Assembly: GCA_027623585.1 (NCBI GenBank)
Contig: JAQBVK010000116.1
Span: 1 to 7,479 of the forward strand
Reading direction: 5' to 3'
Length of the DNA: 7,479 bases
Source of the DNA: Planctomycetota bacterium
Lineage (GTDB): Bacteria > Planctomycetota > UBA1135
A program made the position numbers and the translations under genes. The notes beneath the pieces were generated by a model that saw nothing but the letters and a program-made list of their open reading frames with translations, searched no databases and was not told where the DNA came from. The first letter of the stretch is position 1. Each line of letters opens with the position of its first letter. Positions 5,869 through 7,479 of the stretch are shown in pieces.

Positions 5869-6792
5869 ATGCGGATCGACGCCCATCTCCACTGCTGGAA
5901 CCGCCTCCACGGCCGAATCGGCAGGGAGGAGGTGGTCGAGCCTTTGGGAGGCGGCCGACTACGGATCCGCGGACGCGAGGTTCGAGGCATGCCCGCCGAA
6001 CTCCTCGACGGCTTGGCCACGGCCGAGCACGCGCTCGCCGTCTTCGATGCTCACGGCGTGGACGCCGGCGTGCTGGTGCAGGAGTACCTGGATGGGGAAC
6101 AGAATGCCTATTCGCTCGAACTCGCGCAGCGTCATCCCGGCCGCTTCTTCGTCTACGGCTTGCCTGATTTCTTTCAATCCGCCGCCGAGCTCGCCGCGCA
6201 ATGCCACGCGCTGCTCGACCAAGGCTTCCGCGGGCTGAAGTATTGCGGCGGCGCGCTGCGCGGTGAGACTGCGCTCGACGACCCGGCGTTGATGCCGATC
6301 CACGAGCGCCTTCAAAAGGAGGAAGGATTTTGGTCCTGGGACCTCTGCGAAGGTGAGGAGCAGGTGCCGGCAGCCGAACGCGTGCTCGCGGAGTTCCCCG
6401 CTCTGCGCGCCGCGATCGGTCACTTCGGCATGCCGACCCGCGGCGGTTGGCCGGGACAGTTGATGTTGGCGCGCCATCCCCACGTGCGGATCGAGACCGG
6501 CGGCATCGTGTGGCTGTATCGAGACGAAGGCTGGCCGTTCGCGCGCGCGCAGGCTGCGATCGCGCACGCCCGTGATCTGATCGGCGCGGAAAAGCTGATG
6601 TGGGGTAGTGACTGGCCGCGCACGATGTGCGACTTCTCCTACGCCGAGGCGATGGGCTTCCTCTCCGAGTCGCCGATGTTCACCGCACGCGAGAAGGCCC
6701 AGATCATGGGCGACAATGCGGCGGCGTTCTACTCCTTCCCGGCGCCCGAGCGCGCGCGAGAGCCCCTTCCCCCGATCACCGCCTTGGGATGA
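5869..6792 (+). CDS. Amidohydrolase, L-fuconolactonase-like (Amidohydro_2 / COG3618-type TIM barrel)
   Basis: A 307-residue cytoplasmic metal-dependent hydrolase of the Amidohydro_2 superfamily. Motifs in order are DAHLHCW (4-10, metal ligands His6 and His8), GLKYCGG (122-128), AIGHFGMP (182-189, His185) and WGSDWPR (245-251, Asp248). It closes with MGDNAAAFYSF (280-290), the usual family end. The C-terminal pattern resembles sugar lactonases that open aldonolactones such as L-fuconolactone. Related amidohydrolases act on other rings or decarboxylate, so lactonase is a likely but unproven role. Compared with a minimal family member, the stretch between the HxH motif and the first full helix (about 11-45) is extended. 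The ATG at 5869 has GGGAG 7 nt upstream. The gene is divergent from the IclR/ABC operon, and its stop overlaps the SDR start by 4 nt (ATGA). This ties it to sugar import and to a redox or epimerase step. Confidence 0.88.
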   Translation: MRIDAHLHCWNRLHGRIGREEVVEPLGGGRLRIRGREVRGMPAELLDGLATAEHALAVFDAHGVDAGVLVQEYLDGEQNAYSLELAQRHPGRFFVYGLPDFFQSAAELAAQCHALLDQGFRGLKYCGGALRGETALDDPALMPIHERLQKEEGFWSWDLCEGEEQVPAAERVLAEFPALRAAIGHFGMPTRGGWPGQLMLARHPHVRIETGGIVWLYRDEGWPFARAQAAIAHARDLIGAEKLMWGSDWPRTMCDFSYAEAMGFLSESPMFTAREKAQIMGDNAAAFYSFPAPERAREPLPPITALG

Positions 6793-7479
6793 GTGGGGCC
6801 GTGGGCGAACGATGGTTCATCACCGGCGCCGGCGGCTGCATCGGCGCCTGGGTGGTGCGGGAATTGCTCGCCCGCGGCGCGGTGCCGGTGGCCTTCGATC
6901 TCCGTCGCGACGACTCGCGGCTGCGCCAAGTGCTCGACTCCCCCACTGATCTCGGAGCGGTCGAGTGGATCGAAGGCGACGTCGCGGACGCCAACGCCGT
7001 CAGCCGCGCACTCGAGCGCAGCCGAGCGCGCCGGGTGATTCACCTCGCTGGGCTGCAAGTGCCCTTCTGCGCGGCGGATCCAGTGCAAGGCGCGCGCGTC
7101 AACGTGATCGGGACCCTCGCGGTGTTCGAAGCCGCGCGCGCAGCGAAGATCGGGCACCTTGCATACGCAAGCAGTGCAGCGGTGTATGGGCGTGACCCCG
7201 ACGCCCAGGCCGACGCAGATGCACGCGAAGACGAAGCGGTGGCACCGCGCACGCACTACGGCGTGTTCAAGCTCGCCAACGAGGGCAATGCGCGGGTCTA
7301 TTGGGACACGCACGGGCTGTCCTCGACCGGCCTGCGGCCGCTCACGGTCTACGGCGTGGCGCGGGATCGCGGCCTCACCAGCGGCCCGACCAAGGCGATC
7401 AAGGCCGCCGTCACTGGCCACGAATACCGCGTGCGCTTTCGCGGCCTGACCGATTTCCTCTACGCCGCCGACGCGGCGC
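6789..7479 (+). CDS. Extended SDR: NAD-dependent epimerase/dehydratase-type oxidoreductase, 3' partial
   Basis: An extended short-chain dehydrogenase/reductase whose frame stays open to the window edge; 230 residues are visible, and about 60-100 more would be usual. The NAD-binding Rossmann motif is TGAGGCIG (12-19), with Cys17 where Phe or Tyr is common. Asp37 ends the second strand and predicts NAD over NADP. GDV (63-65), HLAG (85-88), the catalytic Ser region ASSAAVYG (127-134) and the Tyr157-x3-Lys161 pair are intact. GLRPLTVYG (181-189) is the usual substrate-side segment. Such enzymes are sugar-nucleotide epimerases, or dehydrogenases such as uronate dehydrogenase; the motifs do not separate these. 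The ATG at 6789 overlaps the amidohydrolase stop, and a GTG at 6801 is a less likely start. Sitting with an importer and a lactonase-like enzyme, sugar dehydrogenase (sugar to lactone) is the more attractive reading, but it is inferred. Confidence 0.88.
   Translation, partial: MSGAVGERWFITGAGGCIGAWVVRELLARGAVPVAFDLRRDDSRLRQVLDSPTDLGAVEWIEGDVADANAVSRALERSRARRVIHLAGLQVPFCAADPVQGARVNVIGTLAVFEAARAAKIGHLAYASSAAVYGRDPDAQADADAREDEAVAPRTHYGVFKLANEGNARVYWDTHGLSSTGLRPLTVYGVARDRGLTSGPTKAIKAAVTGHEYRVRFRGLTDFLYAADAA

Noticed and set aside
5779..5910. Longer N-terminus for the IclR protein
   Set aside because: It would cover the whole divergent control region and the first codons of the amidohydrolase, and adds nothing resembling the IclR family.
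6729..7421. Long minus-strand open frame opposite the SDR
   Set aside because: The plus-strand frame from 6789 has every SDR motif and is open to the edge; the minus frame has none.
1..7479. tRNA, rRNA, CRISPR, insertion sequence or attachment site
   Set aside because: Genes are nearly contiguous, no tandem spaced repeats or terminal inverted repeats with a transposase are seen, and no tRNA-like cloverleaf was recognised.

Overview
The window is high-GC bacterial DNA (about two thirds G+C by eye), tightly packed, with seven protein genes and no RNA genes, mobile elements or CRISPR arrays that I can see. The genes suggest a Gram-negative-type bacterium with an oxidative, heterotrophic life. 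The sequence alone does not fix the phylum: Acidobacteriota, Verrucomicrobiota, Planctomycetota and Proteobacteria are all possible. The two terminal genes are cut by the window edges.

Left part (1-1580, + strand): the C-terminal two thirds or so of an AlkB-type membrane di-iron alkane/fatty-acyl hydroxylase, followed 14 nt later by a gene for a coiled-coil plus TPR protein of unknown role. The two are probably co-transcribed. This pair ends tail to tail with the next operon, with only 4 nt between the two stop codons.

Middle part (1585-5778, - strand): read from right to left, this is a compact four-gene operon. It encodes an IclR-family regulator, a lipoprotein sugar-binding protein, a double-cassette sugar ABC ATPase (RbsA/MglA type) and a sugar ABC permease (RbsC type). 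The regulator and binding protein are 5 nt apart. Both later junctions are 4-nt ATGA stop/start overlaps, so translational coupling is likely.

Right part (5869-7479, + strand): transcribed divergently from iclR across a 90-bp intergenic region are an amidohydrolase of the L-fuconolactonase-like (Amidohydro_2) type and an extended SDR with a Rossmann fold, again joined by an ATGA overlap. The SDR runs off the right edge.

Taken together, positions 1585-7479 look like one carbohydrate-uptake and oxidation locus. The ABC system would import a sugar or sugar-like compound. The SDR could oxidise or epimerise it, and the amidohydrolase could open a lactone. The IclR protein would sense a pathway compound and control both directions from the shared intergenic region, which carries a spaced 7-bp inverted repeat and three TGAAA-type repeats. 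Every family is known. The substrate, and the pairing of this lactonase-like enzyme with this SDR, cannot be assigned from sequence and are the most interesting open points.
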